A DNA stretch of 64,000 bases from JACCWP01 sp963785115 (GCA_963785115.1 CAWATY010000009.1:62001-126000); one strand, 5' to 3'. Numbered from the stretch's first letter, positions 37,773 through 46,958 are shown. The notes: generated by a model not told the origin, from the letters alone. Program-made: numbers and translations.

Positions 37773-38108
37773 ATGGCCTGGTTCCGCCGCCGCCGACGCG
37801 GTCGCGACGGCGAAGCCGGTCCGGCCACCATGGATCGCGGCGCCGAGTCGGTCGACCGCAAGCACCTCGAGGAGTTCGTCCGCACCCGCAAGGGCGTGGA
37901 GGGGTTCGTCGAACCGCGCACCACGGTCACCGAGAACACGCTGCTGCTGGTCGCGGTCGACGGCGAGTGGACGCGGCGCCGGGTGCCGTCGGCCAAGTGG
38001 GCCCACGACTGGGCCAACAAGCTGGGGGTCCCCAGCTATGACGCGGCCGTCGTCGGCGTGCCGGCGCGGATGCGGGAGTGGAACCGCCGGCAGAAGGGCA
38101 AGTCCTGA
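37773..38108 (+). CDS. Conserved actinobacterial hypothetical protein
   Basis: 111 aa. A highly basic start (MAWFRRRRRGRDG), then KHLEEFVRTRKGVEGFVEP, TENTLLLVAVDGEWTRRRV and LGVPSYDAAVVGVPARMREWN. Soluble, with no known catalytic motif. It is divergent from lpdA and convergent with pepA. AGAGGGA lies 6 nt before the ATG. Confidence 0.8.
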   Translation: MAWFRRRRRGRDGEAGPATMDRGAESVDRKHLEEFVRTRKGVEGFVEPRTTVTENTLLLVAVDGEWTRRRVPSAKWAHDWANKLGVPSYDAAVVGVPARMREWNRRQKGKS

Positions 38109-38114
38109 CCCGGC

Positions 38115-39620
38115 TCAGTCCTCGTCGAGCACCCCGTCCGACGCAGCCTCCTGCGCCAGTCGCACCAGCGTCCGGACGCCGGTGCCGGTGCCGCCCTTGG
38201 GCGTGTAGCCGAACGGCTCCTTGTCGTTGAACGCCGGACCGGCGATGTCCAGGTGCACCCAGCGGCGGTCCCGGACGAACTCGCGCAGGAACGCGGCCGC
38301 GAACAGGCTCCCGCCGTAGGGCTCGGGGTTGTGCTGGCGCAGGTCGGCGACGGTCGAGCTGGTGACCTTGGTCTTCATCTCCTCGGGGATCGGCAGCGAC
38401 CACATGGGCTCACCCGCGCGGCCGGCGACCTGCGGCACCCGCTCCCGCAGCCGGTCGTCGTTGGTCATCACGCCGGCGACCCGGGTGCCGAGGGCCACGA
38501 CGACCGCCCCGGTCAGCGTCGCGACGTCGACGACGACGTCGGGTTTCGCCTCGGCCGCCATGTCCAGGGCGTCGGCGAGCACCAGCCGGCCCTCGGCGTC
38601 GGTGTTGAGCACCTCGACGGTCGCGCCGTTGCGCATCGTCAGCACGTCGCCTGGCCGGGTGGCCTTGCCGCTCGGCATGTTCTCGGCCATGGACGCCAGG
38701 GCGGTGACCTTCACGGGCACGCCGAGCTCGGCGATCGCGTACGTCGCCGCGAGGACCGCAGCGGCGCCACCCATGTCGCACTTCATCGTCATCATCCCGG
38801 TGCCGGTCTTGAGCGACAGTCCGCCGGAGTCGAACGTGATGCCCTTGCCGACGAACGCCAGGTGGGCCGCGGGCTTGCGCGGTGAGTACTCCAGCTTCAC
38901 CAGCCGGGGCGGGTTGTCCGAGCCCTGCCCAACGCCGAGGATGCCGCCGCAGCCCTGCCTGGCCAGCTGCTTCTCGTCCAGCACGGTGACCTTGACCTTG
39001 CCCTCGCTGCGGTGCCCGGCCACGGCGTCGGCGAACATCACGGGCGTCAGGTCGCTGGCTGGCGTGTTGACCCAGTCCCGGGCCAGGTTGACGGCCCGCG
39101 CCACGGTTTCCGCGGCCGCGACGGCCCGCTTGACCTCCTTGCCTCGCGCCTTGTCGGTGAGCACCACGACGTCGCCAGGCGGGTCGTTGCGAGGCTCCGA
39201 GCGGTAGCGGTCGAAGGCGTACAGGCCGAGCAGCGCGCCCTCGCCGACGGCCTGGACCTCCTCGGGGCCGGGCGTCGGGAGCGCGAGGGCGACGGACACC
39301 GCGTTGGACACTGCCTTGACCCCGCTCGCGGCGGCCCGGCGCAGCGTCTCATGGTCGGCCTCGCCCTCCGGGCCGAGGCCGACGGCCACGACCACGGGGG
39401 AGCGGACCACGTGCGCGGACGGCAGGACCGCGACCTGGCCGGGCTTGCCCTCGAAGCCGACGCTGGCCAGCAGGGGCGCGAACCCCCGACCGAACGCCGC
39501 GGCGACGTCGGTCGCCTGCCCGGCGGCGGCGAGGCCCTTCGACGTGGTGACGACTCCGATCACCACCGCGTCGGTGCGGATGGTGGCCGGCTTTGCGGAG
39601 CGCGCAGACAGTGAGGTCAC
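38115..39620 (-). CDS. pepA: Leucyl aminopeptidase (M17)
   Basis: 501 aa cytosolic two-metal aminopeptidase. Metal and catalytic segments: GKGITFDSGGLSLKTG, MKCDMGGAAAVL and the M17 signature NTDAEGRLVLADAL. The N-terminal domain is of normal length. GTG 39620 is chosen over longer starts: TAGGCT (39629-39634) lies 8 nt upstream, a leaderless promoter. Divergent from gcvT across 56 nt. Confidence 0.95.
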   Translation of the reverse strand: MTSLSARSAKPATIRTDAVVIGVVTTSKGLAAAGQATDVAAAFGRGFAPLLASVGFEGKPGQVAVLPSAHVVRSPVVVAVGLGPEGEADHETLRRAAASGVKAVSNAVSVALALPTPGPEEVQAVGEGALLGLYAFDRYRSEPRNDPPGDVVVLTDKARGKEVKRAVAAAETVARAVNLARDWVNTPASDLTPVMFADAVAGHRSEGKVKVTVLDEKQLARQGCGGILGVGQGSDNPPRLVKLEYSPRKPAAHLAFVGKGITFDSGGLSLKTGTGMMTMKCDMGGAAAVLAATYAIAELGVPVKVTALASMAENMPSGKATRPGDVLTMRNGATVEVLNTDAEGRLVLADALDMAAEAKPDVVVDVATLTGAVVVALGTRVAGVMTNDDRLRERVPQVAGRAGEPMWSLPIPEEMKTKVTSSTVADLRQHNPEPYGGSLFAAAFLREFVRDRRWVHLDIAGPAFNDKEPFGYTPKGGTGTGVRTLVRLAQEAASDGVLDED

Positions 39621-39676
39621 GGTCCCGGAGCCTAGTTGGGCCGAGCGCGCCCGGCAGGGCCGGTAGGTTCCGCGGC

Positions 39677-40777
39677 ATGGGCGACCTGAGGCACTCCCCG
39701 CTGCACAGCCGGCACCAGGCACTCGGGGCCAAGACGGCACCGTTCGGCGGCTGGGAGATGCCGCTGGAGTACGCGGGAGGCGGCGTGCTGAAGGAGCACG
39801 CGGCGGTCCGCGACGCGGTCGGTGTCTTCGACGTGAGCCACCTCGGCACCCTGGTGCTGCGCGGGCCGGGCGCCGCGGCGTACGTCGACCGGTGCCTGAC
39901 CAACGCGCTGGACCGGATCAGCCCCGGACAGGCGCAGTACACGCTGGCCTGCGACGACGCGACCGGCGGTGTGGTCGACGACCTGATCGTCTACCTGCAC
40001 TCGAGCGACCACGTGCTGCTGGTCCCCAACGCGGCCAACAGCGCAGAGGTGGCCGCCCGCCTCGCGGCTGGGCTGCCCGACGGCGTGGAGCTCGTCGACC
40101 GGCACGCCGACGAGGCCATCCTGGCGGTGCAGGGGCCGCGCTGCGACGAGGTGCTCGCGGCGGTAGGCATGCCCGTCGGCCACCCGTACATGTCGTTCGT
40201 GCCGGCCGAGCACGACGGCACCGCCCTGGTCGTCTGCCGCACCGGCTACACCGGGGAGCGGGGCTACGAGGTCGTGCTGCCGGCCGAAGGCGCCGGAGCG
40301 CTCTGGGACGCGCTGCTCACCGCCGGCGAACCGCTCGGCGTCCGGGCGTGCGGCCTGGCCGCCCGCGACACCCTTCGCACCGAGATGGGCTACCCGCTGC
40401 ACGGCCAGGACCTCGGCCCCGACATCACCCCCGTGCAGGCCCGGCTCGGCTGGGCGGTCGGCTGGGACAAGCCGGCGTTCTGGGGCCGCGACGTGCTGCA
40501 GGCCGAGCGCGAGCGCAAGCCGCACCGGCTGCTGCGCGGGCTGCGCTCGGCCGGCCGGGGGATCCCGCGGCCGCACATGACGGTGTCCCGCGACGGCGCC
40601 GCGGTCGGGGAGGTCACCTCCGGCACCTTCTCGCCGACCCTGCGGACCGGCATCGGTCTCGCCCTGCTCGCCCGCGACGTCCGCGACGGCGACGAGGTCG
40701 AGGTCGAGGTCCGCGGCCGGCAGGAACCCTTCACCGTCACCAAGCCCCCCTTCGTCGACACCGACGTCCGGGGCTGA
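39677..40777 (+). CDS. gcvT: Glycine cleavage system aminomethyltransferase (T protein)
   Basis: 366 aa. Transfers the aminomethyl carbon from lipoyl-H protein to tetrahydrofolate. Shows SPLHSRHQALGAKTAPFGGWEMP, GVFDVSHLG, RTGYTGERGYEV and ARDTLRTEMGYPLHGQDL, the standard T-protein blocks. ATG 39677 has TAGGTT 7 nt upstream and no Shine-Dalgarno. No gcvH, gcvP or glycine riboswitch is present, so the rest of the system is elsewhere. Confidence 0.95.
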   Translation: MGDLRHSPLHSRHQALGAKTAPFGGWEMPLEYAGGGVLKEHAAVRDAVGVFDVSHLGTLVLRGPGAAAYVDRCLTNALDRISPGQAQYTLACDDATGGVVDDLIVYLHSSDHVLLVPNAANSAEVAARLAAGLPDGVELVDRHADEAILAVQGPRCDEVLAAVGMPVGHPYMSFVPAEHDGTALVVCRTGYTGERGYEVVLPAEGAGALWDALLTAGEPLGVRACGLAARDTLRTEMGYPLHGQDLGPDITPVQARLGWAVGWDKPAFWGRDVLQAERERKPHRLLRGLRSAGRGIPRPHMTVSRDGAAVGEVTSGTFSPTLRTGIGLALLARDVRDGDEVEVEVRGRQEPFTVTKPPFVDTDVRG

Positions 40778-40787
40778 GCGCGTCCCG

Positions 40788-40845
40788 GTTTCCCACGTTC
40801 GCTTGGGAAACTCGAGGTTCGCCCGTGTTGTGACACGGGCGAACC
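40788..40845. terminator. Two tandem hairpins after gcvT
   Basis: GTTTCCCA (40788-40795) pairs with TGGGAAAC (40804-40811); GGTTCGCCCGTG (40816-40827) pairs with CACGGGCGAACC (40834-40845) around a 6-nt loop. They start 11 nt after the gcvT stop. The second, a 12-bp perfect stem, is the likelier terminator. Confidence 0.65.
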
Positions 40846-40848
40846 TTC

Positions 40849-40915
40849 GGTTTCGCGGTAGAAGCAACGCGGTTTCGCAGGAGACGCCACCCGGGTTCTG
40901 CGGGAGGAGCAAGCC
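40849..40915. repeat. Three degenerate direct repeats of about 22 bp after gcvT
   Basis: Units beginning GGTTTCGCGGTAGAAGC, GGTTTCGCAGGAGACGC and GGGTTCTGCGGGAGGAGC are spaced 22 and about 23 nt. They fill the space between the hairpins and the next gene and are non-coding. Confidence 0.5.
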
Positions 40916-40940
40916 GGTACGGACGCCATAGGCTGGCCGC

Positions 40941-41150
40941 ATGGCCTGGACCTGGCGGCTCGAGGACGACGGCGGTGCGGTCGTCGAGACCGATGACCCG
41001 ACGCCCACGTTCCCGAACCAGTCCGACGCCGAGAGCTGGCTCGGCGAGCTGTGGCCCGACCTGCTCGAGGCGGGGATCACGCAGGTGGTGCTGCTCGAGG
41101 GCGACCGCGAGGTCTACGGGCCGATGAGCCTGCGGGCGCCGGGCGCCTGA
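40941..41150 (+). CDS. Small conserved actinobacterial protein
   Basis: 69 aa acidic protein (MAWTWRLEDDGGAVV..., FPNQSDAESWLGELWPDLLE, VVLLEGDREVYGPMSL). It is a recurrent small actinobacterial family without known function. TAGGCT (40929-40934) ends 6 nt before the ATG, so the mRNA should be leaderless. Confidence 0.82.
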   Translation: MAWTWRLEDDGGAVVETDDPTPTFPNQSDAESWLGELWPDLLEAGITQVVLLEGDREVYGPMSLRAPGA

Positions 41151-41159
41151 CCGACTCGC

Positions 41160-42173
41160 TCAGTCGTCGTCGTCGCCGCTGCGGGGCGCCGACTGCGTCA
41201 GGCCGGGGTCGCGCACGACGATGGGCTCGAGCACCTCGTCGACCTTCTTCAGCAGGTCGCTGTCGAGCCGGACACCGGCCGCCTTGACGTTCTCGGTGAC
41301 CTGCTCCGGACGACTCGCGCCGATGATGGCCGCCGAGACGTTGTCGTTGGCCAGCGTCCAGGCGATCGCCAGCTGGGCGAGGCTCAGACCGGCCTCGTCG
41401 GCGAGCGGCTGCAGCTGCTGGACCCGTTCGAGCACGTCGTCGGTCAGGTAGCGGGACACCATGTCGGCGCCGCCCTTGTCGTCGGTGGCCCGCGAGCCCG
41501 AGGGGTAGTTCTCGCCCGGCTTGTACTTGCCGGTGAGCACCCCCTGGGCGATCGGCGACCACACGATCTGGCCGATCCCGAGCTCGCGGCAGGTCGGCAC
41601 AACCTCGTCCTCGATGACCCGCCACAGCATGTTGTACTGCGGCTGGTTCGAGACCAGCGGGATGTGCAGCTCACGGGCCAGCGCGTGCCCCGCGCGGATC
41701 TGGTCGGCCGTCCACTCCGAGACCCCGATGTAGTGCGCCCGGCCGGAGTGCACGACGTCGGCGAAGGCCTCCATCGTCTCCTCCAGCGGCGTCGTGTGGT
41801 CGTACCGGTGCGCCTGGTACATGTCGACGTGGTCGGTCTGCAACCGCTCCAGGGAGCCGGCGATCGACTCCTGGATGTGCTTGCGGGACAACCCGCTGTC
41901 GTTGGGACCCTCGGGACCCGTGGGGAAGTAGACCTTGGTGAAGATCTCCACCGACTCGCGCCGGACGCCCTTCAGCGCGCGGCCGAGGACGGACTCGGCC
42001 TTGGTGTTGGCGTAGACGTCGGCGGTGTCGAAGGTCGTGATCCCCTCGTCCAGGGCCTGCCGTACGCACGCAAGCGCGGCATCCTCCTCGACCTGGGAGC
42101 CGTGGGTGAGCCAGTTGCCGTAGGCGAGGGCGCTGACCGAGAGGCCACTCGCGCCGAGGTGTCGGAACTCCAT
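41160..42173 (-). CDS. Aldo/keto reductase
   Basis: 337 aa NADPH-dependent TIM-barrel oxidoreductase. The tetrad is visible: Asp and Tyr in FDTADVYANTKAESVLG, Lys in IFTKVYF and His in MYQAHRYD. The C-terminal AIIGASRPEQVTENVKA binds NADPH. The closest resemblance is to the Kvbeta-like/YhdN group. Substrate unknown. It is convergent with the gene at 40941. Confidence 0.93.
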   Translation of the reverse strand: MEFRHLGASGLSVSALAYGNWLTHGSQVEEDAALACVRQALDEGITTFDTADVYANTKAESVLGRALKGVRRESVEIFTKVYFPTGPEGPNDSGLSRKHIQESIAGSLERLQTDHVDMYQAHRYDHTTPLEETMEAFADVVHSGRAHYIGVSEWTADQIRAGHALARELHIPLVSNQPQYNMLWRVIEDEVVPTCRELGIGQIVWSPIAQGVLTGKYKPGENYPSGSRATDDKGGADMVSRYLTDDVLERVQQLQPLADEAGLSLAQLAIAWTLANDNVSAAIIGASRPEQVTENVKAAGVRLDSDLLKKVDEVLEPIVVRDPGLTQSAPRSGDDDD

Positions 42174-42240
42174 GCCCCGAAACCTACGCGGCGCCGCCGA
42201 GCTCCGCCGACCCGTCCCGAGGGACGGGCTCAGGGTCGGC

Positions 42241-42846
42241 TCACGGGTGGCGGGGAGGCAGCGGGGCGCCCCGCTTGACCTTCGGCTTGGGCAGCCGCAG
42301 TCGCCGCAGCTGGCTGCTCCGCAGCAGCCCGTACAGGATCGCCCCGCGCCGTTCCTGCTTGGTGAACCGCGCCGAGAGCTCGCGGCGCAGCCGGAAGCCC
42401 AGCCACAACGTGTCCAGCGTCGTGCCCACGATGGTCGCCATCCAGATCGTGATCTGCAGGTTGATGAGGCTGCGCACGAAGCTCAGCAGCAGGATCACCA
42501 GCAGCAGCGGCAGCAGGAACTCGGCGACGTTGAGCCGGGCGTCGACCAGGTGCCGGGTGAATGCGCGCGCCGGACCCTGGTCGCGCGGGGGCAGGTGCTT
42601 CTCGTCCCCGCTCACCAGCGCCTCGCGCGCCTTCTGCCGCTGGGTGGCGCGACGCTGGCGCTCCCGGCGGACCATCTCCTTGCGGTCGCGGGTGGGCTTC
42701 AGCCGCTCCTTGCGGGCGGCCTCAGCCTCCTTGCGGGTGGGCGTGGGCCGGCCCTTGCGCCGGGCGGTGGCCGCCTCGTCCTCGAGCCGGGCCTCGCCCG
42801 CCTCCGGGGTCTCGCCGGCGCTCTCGGTGCTGCGGCGACGGAACAC
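42241..42846 (-). CDS. DUF3043 membrane protein
   Basis: 201 aa from GTG 42846, the usual family start (VFRRRSTESAGETPEAGEA). A Lys/Arg-rich segment (KGRPTPTRKEAEAARKERLK) precedes two transmembrane helices around LNVAEFLLPLLLVILLLSF and ITIWMATIVGTTLDTLWLG. DUF3043 proteins are actinobacteria-specific with unknown role. An upstream ATG at 42991 would add 48 residues of low-complexity sequence and is less likely. Confidence 0.85.
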   Translation of the reverse strand: MFRRRSTESAGETPEAGEARLEDEAATARRKGRPTPTRKEAEAARKERLKPTRDRKEMVRRERQRRATQRQKAREALVSGDEKHLPPRDQGPARAFTRHLVDARLNVAEFLLPLLLVILLLSFVRSLINLQITIWMATIVGTTLDTLWLGFRLRRELSARFTKQERRGAILYGLLRSSQLRRLRLPKPKVKRGAPLPPRHP

Positions 42847-43012
42847 GCGGGCCTCGTGGGGTGACGATGGGGCGGGGAGCGGCACGGCCCGGGTGGGCGT
42901 ACCTCGTGCGGCGGTCAGGCTACCCGGCTCGCTACCCCTGGGGCGCGCCCCACCCGTAGGCTGACCGGGCACCCCGCAGCGGGTCGCCATGACGAAAGGG
43001 CGCGGTAGGTCG

Positions 43013-43822
43013 ATGGGCATCATGCAGAGGATGGGGCTGATCTTCCGGTCGAAGGCCAACAAGGCCCTCGATCGTGCGGAGGACCCCCGGGAGACGCTCG
43101 ACTACAGCTACGCCAAGCAGCGCGAGCTGCTGGTGAAGGTACGTCGCGGTGTCGCCGACGTGGCGACCAGCCGCAAGCGGGTGGAGCTGCAGCGGACTCA
43201 GCTCGAGCAGCAGGGCGAGAAGCTGCACGGCCAGGCGCAGAAGGCGCTGGCCGCCGGACGTGAGGACCTGGCCCGCGAGGCCTTGACCCGCCGCTCCGCC
43301 CTGCAGCAGCAGATCGCCGACCTGCAGACGCAGGAGGCGAGCCTGCAGGGCGAGGAGGAGAAGCTCACCTTGGCCTCCCAGCGGTTGCAGGCCAAGGTCG
43401 AGGCCTTCCGCACCAAGAAGGAGACGATCAAGGCCACCTACACCGCGGCCGAGGCACAGACCAAGATCGGCGAGGCCTTCTCCGGCATCTCCGAGGAGAT
43501 GAGTGACGTGGGGCTCGCGGTGGAGCGGGCCGAGGACAAGACCGCGCAGATGCAGGCCCGTGCCGGCGCCGTCGACGAGCTGCTCGCCTCCGGCGCGCTC
43601 GAGGACGTCACGGCCAGCCCGAACAGCGACATCGAGCGGGAGCTGGCGGCGATCTCGTCCGGCTCCGACGTCGACGCCGAGCTGGCGGCGCTGAAGGGTG
43701 AGCTGGGCACCGGCGAGCGGCCCGCCCTCGAGGGTGGTGGCGACGCGAGCGCTCCTGACAGCGCGGCCGCGCCCGCCGCCAAGCCCGAGGAGCAGCCCGA
43801 GAGCCGTGGAGGCACGTCGTGA
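43013..43822 (+). CDS. pspA: Phage-shock protein A homologue
   Basis: 269 aa, mostly coiled coil. Opens with MGIMQRMGLIFRSKANKALD and contains EDPRETLDYSYAKQRELLVKV, both typical of PspA/Vipp1. It forms oligomers on the inner face of the membrane and repairs stress damage. TAGGCT at 42957-42962 is the probable -10. The stop overlaps the next gene as GTGA. The operon order is pspA, pspAA, htpX, pspAB. Confidence 0.93.
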   Translation: MGIMQRMGLIFRSKANKALDRAEDPRETLDYSYAKQRELLVKVRRGVADVATSRKRVELQRTQLEQQGEKLHGQAQKALAAGREDLAREALTRRSALQQQIADLQTQEASLQGEEEKLTLASQRLQAKVEAFRTKKETIKATYTAAEAQTKIGEAFSGISEEMSDVGLAVERAEDKTAQMQARAGAVDELLASGALEDVTASPNSDIERELAAISSGSDVDAELAALKGELGTGERPALEGGGDASAPDSAAAPAAKPEEQPESRGGTS

Positions 43823-44097
43823 TCATCCGGATCATGGGTGAGGGCCAGTTCGAGCTCCCCGACGACGCCGTCGACGGACTCAACAGCCTCGACGAGCAGG
43901 TCGAGCAGGCGGTCGAGTCCGGCGACGACAACGCGTTCGCCGCGGCGTTCGCCCAGCTGCTGGAGCGGGTACGCGCGCACGGCGCCGCACTCGCCGACGA
44001 CGTGCTGGTCGACTCCGACCTCGTGCTGCCGCCGTCCGACGCGACGGTCCAGGACGTCGCGCGGCTGCTCGGCGACGAAGGACTCATCCCGGGCTGA
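43819..44097 (+). CDS. PspA-associated protein PspAA
   Basis: 92 aa: IIRIMGEGQFELPDDAVDGL then LNSLDEQVEQAVESGD and a C-terminal helix ending RLLGDEGLIPG. This is the PspAA domain found directly after pspA in many actinobacteria. GTG 43819 overlaps the pspA stop by 4 nt. Probable partner of PspA in membrane-stress response. Confidence 0.9.
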   Translation: MIIRIMGEGQFELPDDAVDGLNSLDEQVEQAVESGDDNAFAAAFAQLLERVRAHGAALADDVLVDSDLVLPPSDATVQDVARLLGDEGLIPG

Positions 44098-44190
44098 TCG
44101 GCGTCCGGTCGACCCGGACGCCGGAACAACCGGGGCCTTCCGGGCGTCGTTACCACCAGCAGGTCCCCCGTCCCGAGGAGCGCAAACCCC

Positions 44191-45093
44191 ATGGCAACCA
44201 CCCGATTCCGAAGCGACCGCGGTCTGACCGCGCGGATGGGTGTCGTCGTCCTGCTCCTGGTGGTGCTCTACCTCGGGTTCATGGCACTGCTGACCGCGTA
44301 CGCGGGCCTGGCTGCGCTGCCTTTCATCGCGCTGCTGGCCATCGGCATCGGCTGGGCGCAGTGGTACTTCTCGGACAAGATCGCCGTGCGCGCCATGCGC
44401 GCCCGTGAGGTCACGCCCGCGCAGGCACCCGAGCTCCATGCCGTGATCGACCGGCTGGTGGCCCTCGCGGACATGCCCAAACCGCGGGTCGCGGTGTCGG
44501 ACACCGACCTGCCCAACGCCTTCGCCACCGGGCGCACCCCGGACCACTCGGTCGTGTGTGTCACCACCGGGCTGCTCCGCCGCCTCGACGCCGAGGAGGT
44601 GGAAGGCGTGCTGGCGCACGAGCTGTCGCACGTGGCGCACCGCGACGTCTCGGTGATGACCGTGGCGGCGACCCTCGGCGTCCTGGCCGGGCTCATCATG
44701 CGCTGGGGCCTGTACTTCGGTGGGGGTGGGCGCGACCGCAACAACGCGATCGTGTTCATCGCCGTGTGGGTTGCGAGCATCCTCGTGTACGCGATCAGCT
44801 TCCTGCTGATCCGCGCGCTGTCCCGATACCGCGAGCTGTCCGCGGACCGCTCGGCGGCCTACCTCACCGGCAAGCCGTCGGCCCTGGCGTCGGCGCTGAC
44901 CCGGATCTCCGGCGACATGGCCCGGATCCCGACCCGCGACCTCCGCCAGGCCCAGTCGATGAACGCCTTCTTCATCACGCCGGCCATCTCGCGCGAGTCC
45001 GTCGGGAACCTGTTCTCGACCCACCCGCCGCTCGAGCAGCGGCTCAACCAGCTCGCTGCCGTCTCGGCCGATCTCGGCCGCCCGATGGTCTGA
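44191..45093 (+). CDS. htpX: M48 zinc membrane protease HtpX
   Basis: 300 aa. Two N-terminal helices, the zinc motif HELSHVAHRD, two more helices, and the third ligand in RELSADRSAAYL. It degrades damaged membrane proteins. GAGGAG lies 9 nt before the ATG. Location between pspAA and pspAB places it in the Psp membrane-stress operon. Confidence 0.95.
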   Translation: MATTRFRSDRGLTARMGVVVLLLVVLYLGFMALLTAYAGLAALPFIALLAIGIGWAQWYFSDKIAVRAMRAREVTPAQAPELHAVIDRLVALADMPKPRVAVSDTDLPNAFATGRTPDHSVVCVTTGLLRRLDAEEVEGVLAHELSHVAHRDVSVMTVAATLGVLAGLIMRWGLYFGGGGRDRNNAIVFIAVWVASILVYAISFLLIRALSRYRELSADRSAAYLTGKPSALASALTRISGDMARIPTRDLRQAQSMNAFFITPAISRESVGNLFSTHPPLEQRLNQLAAVSADLGRPMV

Positions 45094-45107
45094 GGCCCGG
45101 CGAACCC

Positions 45108-45677
45108 GTGGGCTTCCTCGACTCCCTGCTGGGCCGCAGCAAGCCGACCGCGGCCAACCTGGACGCGCTGTTCGCCGTCCCGCAGGCCACGTTGACCCTC
45201 GAGGCCGGCGTCGGCCTGCGGCCCACCGGGATCGGCGCCGTCTGCTATCGCGCCAACGAGGGCGCGGCGTTCGCCACCGCCCAGGACGACGTCCAGCATC
45301 TGCTCGACGCCGACGGGGGGCCGGCGGTCGAGCGCACGCAGGACGCGTACGGCTTCACCTGGCTGGTCTGTCGCCAGGAGCCGGACGCGGTCGAGGCGCT
45401 GGTGACCGAGCTGCACGCGGTCAACACCGCGCTGCAGGACAACGGCTTCGGGCCGTCGCTGCTGTGCTCGTACGTCGGCTTCGCCGGCGCCGACGGCCGC
45501 CGGGTGGCCCTGGTCTACCTGTACAAGCGGGGCACGTTCTACCCGTTCGCGCCGCTGCCCGGCGAGAAGCGCGACAACGCGCTGGAGCTGCAGGTCCGCG
45601 GCGCCGTCGCCGACGACGTCCCCCTGGAGGCCAAGCTGGACCGCTGGCTCGCCATCTGGGGCGCTCCGGGTCTCTGA
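45108..45677 (+). CDS. PspA-associated protein PspAB
   Basis: 189 aa from GTG 45108: GFLDSLLGRSKPTAANLDAL, LTLEAGVGLRPTGIGAVCYR, YGFTWLVCRQ and LVYLYKRGTFYPFAPLPGE. These are the PspAB family blocks. It lies 14 nt after htpX in the same operon. Molecular role not established. Confidence 0.88.
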   Translation: MGFLDSLLGRSKPTAANLDALFAVPQATLTLEAGVGLRPTGIGAVCYRANEGAAFATAQDDVQHLLDADGGPAVERTQDAYGFTWLVCRQEPDAVEALVTELHAVNTALQDNGFGPSLLCSYVGFAGADGRRVALVYLYKRGTFYPFAPLPGEKRDNALELQVRGAVADDVPLEAKLDRWLAIWGAPGL

Positions 45678-45699
45678 CCGGATACGTCAGACTGCGCGC

Positions 45700-46800
45700 A
45701 TGCGCGTCCTCGTCGCCCCCGACAAGTTCGCCGGCACGCTGAGCGCTGCCGAGGCTGCCGACGCGGTGGTCACCGGGTGGCGGCGACGGGCCCCCGACGA
45801 CGAGCTGCACACGGTGCCGATGGCCGACGGCGGGCCCGGGTTCGTGGACACCCTGCACGCCAGCCTCGGTGGCGAGCTGCTGGCCGTCACGGTGACCGGC
45901 CCGTACGGCGATCCCGTGCCCGGCGCGGTCCTGCTCGACGGCGGGTCCGGGGGCACGGCGTACGTGGAGTCGGCGCAGGCCTGCGGGCTGCACCTGACGC
46001 CCCCCGAGGAGCGTGCGCCCGAGCGGGCCACCACCGTGGGGGTCGGCGAGCTGGTGGCCGCGGCGGTGGACGCCGGGGCGTCGCGGGTCGTGATCGGCCT
46101 GGGGGGCAGCGCCACCAGCGACGGGGGAGCGGGGCTCCTCGCTGGTCTCGGTGCCGAGTCCGATGTCGACCTCCGGGCCGGCGTGGCCGGCCTCGACGGC
46201 GTGACGCGGGTGGACCTCGAGGCGCCCCGCCGCCGGGTGGAGGGCGTCGAGCTGGTGGCCGCCAGCGACGTGGACAACCCGCTGCTGGGCCTGCGCGGCG
46301 CCATCAACGTCTTCGGGCCGCAGAAGGGCGTCACCGACGAACGCAAGCCCACGCTTGACCGCTACCTCGAGGGCTGGGCCGACGCGGCCGACCGCTCGGT
46401 CGCCGATGCCGCCGGCGCTGGCGCGGCCGGCGGGCTCGGGTTCGCGCTGCTGCTGCTCGGTGCCATCCGGGAGCCGGGCGTCGATCTGGTCGCCGACGCC
46501 GTCGGCCTGGCCGAGCAGGCTGCGGCCGCCGATCTCGTGCTCTCGGGCGAAGGCGCCTTCGATTACTCCTCCCGCGGCGGCAAGGTGGTCTACGGGGTCG
46601 CCCAGGTCGCGGCTGCCGCCCAGCGTCCCTGCGTGGTGCTGGCCGGGCGGGTGGACGTGGGGTCCCGGGAGATGCGCGCGATGGGCGTGGAGTCGGCCTA
46701 CTCGGTCAGCGAGCTGTTCGGCGATGAGCGGTCGATGTCGGACGCCGCGGGGTCCCTGGCCGACCTGGCGGAGCGGGTGGCCCGTACCTGGTCGCGCTGA
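45700..46800 (+). CDS. Glycerate 2-kinase
   Basis: 366 aa of the bacterial GlxK/GarK family. Opens with RVLVAPDKFAGTLSAAEAAD and MADGGPGFVDTL; substrate-loop GLGGSATSDGGAG and the late motif LVLSGEGAFDYSSRGGK are present. It phosphorylates glycerate to 2-phosphoglycerate. A CAGACT hexamer 6 nt before the ATG suggests a leaderless message. Confidence 0.93.
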   Translation: MRVLVAPDKFAGTLSAAEAADAVVTGWRRRAPDDELHTVPMADGGPGFVDTLHASLGGELLAVTVTGPYGDPVPGAVLLDGGSGGTAYVESAQACGLHLTPPEERAPERATTVGVGELVAAAVDAGASRVVIGLGGSATSDGGAGLLAGLGAESDVDLRAGVAGLDGVTRVDLEAPRRRVEGVELVAASDVDNPLLGLRGAINVFGPQKGVTDERKPTLDRYLEGWADAADRSVADAAGAGAAGGLGFALLLLGAIREPGVDLVADAVGLAEQAAAADLVLSGEGAFDYSSRGGKVVYGVAQVAAAAQRPCVVLAGRVDVGSREMRAMGVESAYSVSELFGDERSMSDAAGSLADLAERVARTWSR

Positions 46801-46958
46801 GCCACCCCCTGAGTCATCAGGAGTGTCCACCGGGAGCGCCAGTGCCGTACGAAGGGCCCCCGCGTGGCATCATGGGGAATGCCCGGTGGGCGGTCCGTGT
46901 TTGCGCACGTTGTCCGCCGGGTGACCGCCAGGCCGATCGATCCCAGGAGTGGCGCGCG

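Noticed and set aside
39621..39676. Glycine riboswitch before gcvT
   Set aside because: Only 56 nt separate the divergent starts, and the gene appears leaderless.
42991..43012. Longer starts for DUF3043 (ATG 42991) and PspA (ATG 42989)
   Set aside because: They would add low-complexity or non-family residues; the shorter starts match the known family beginnings.
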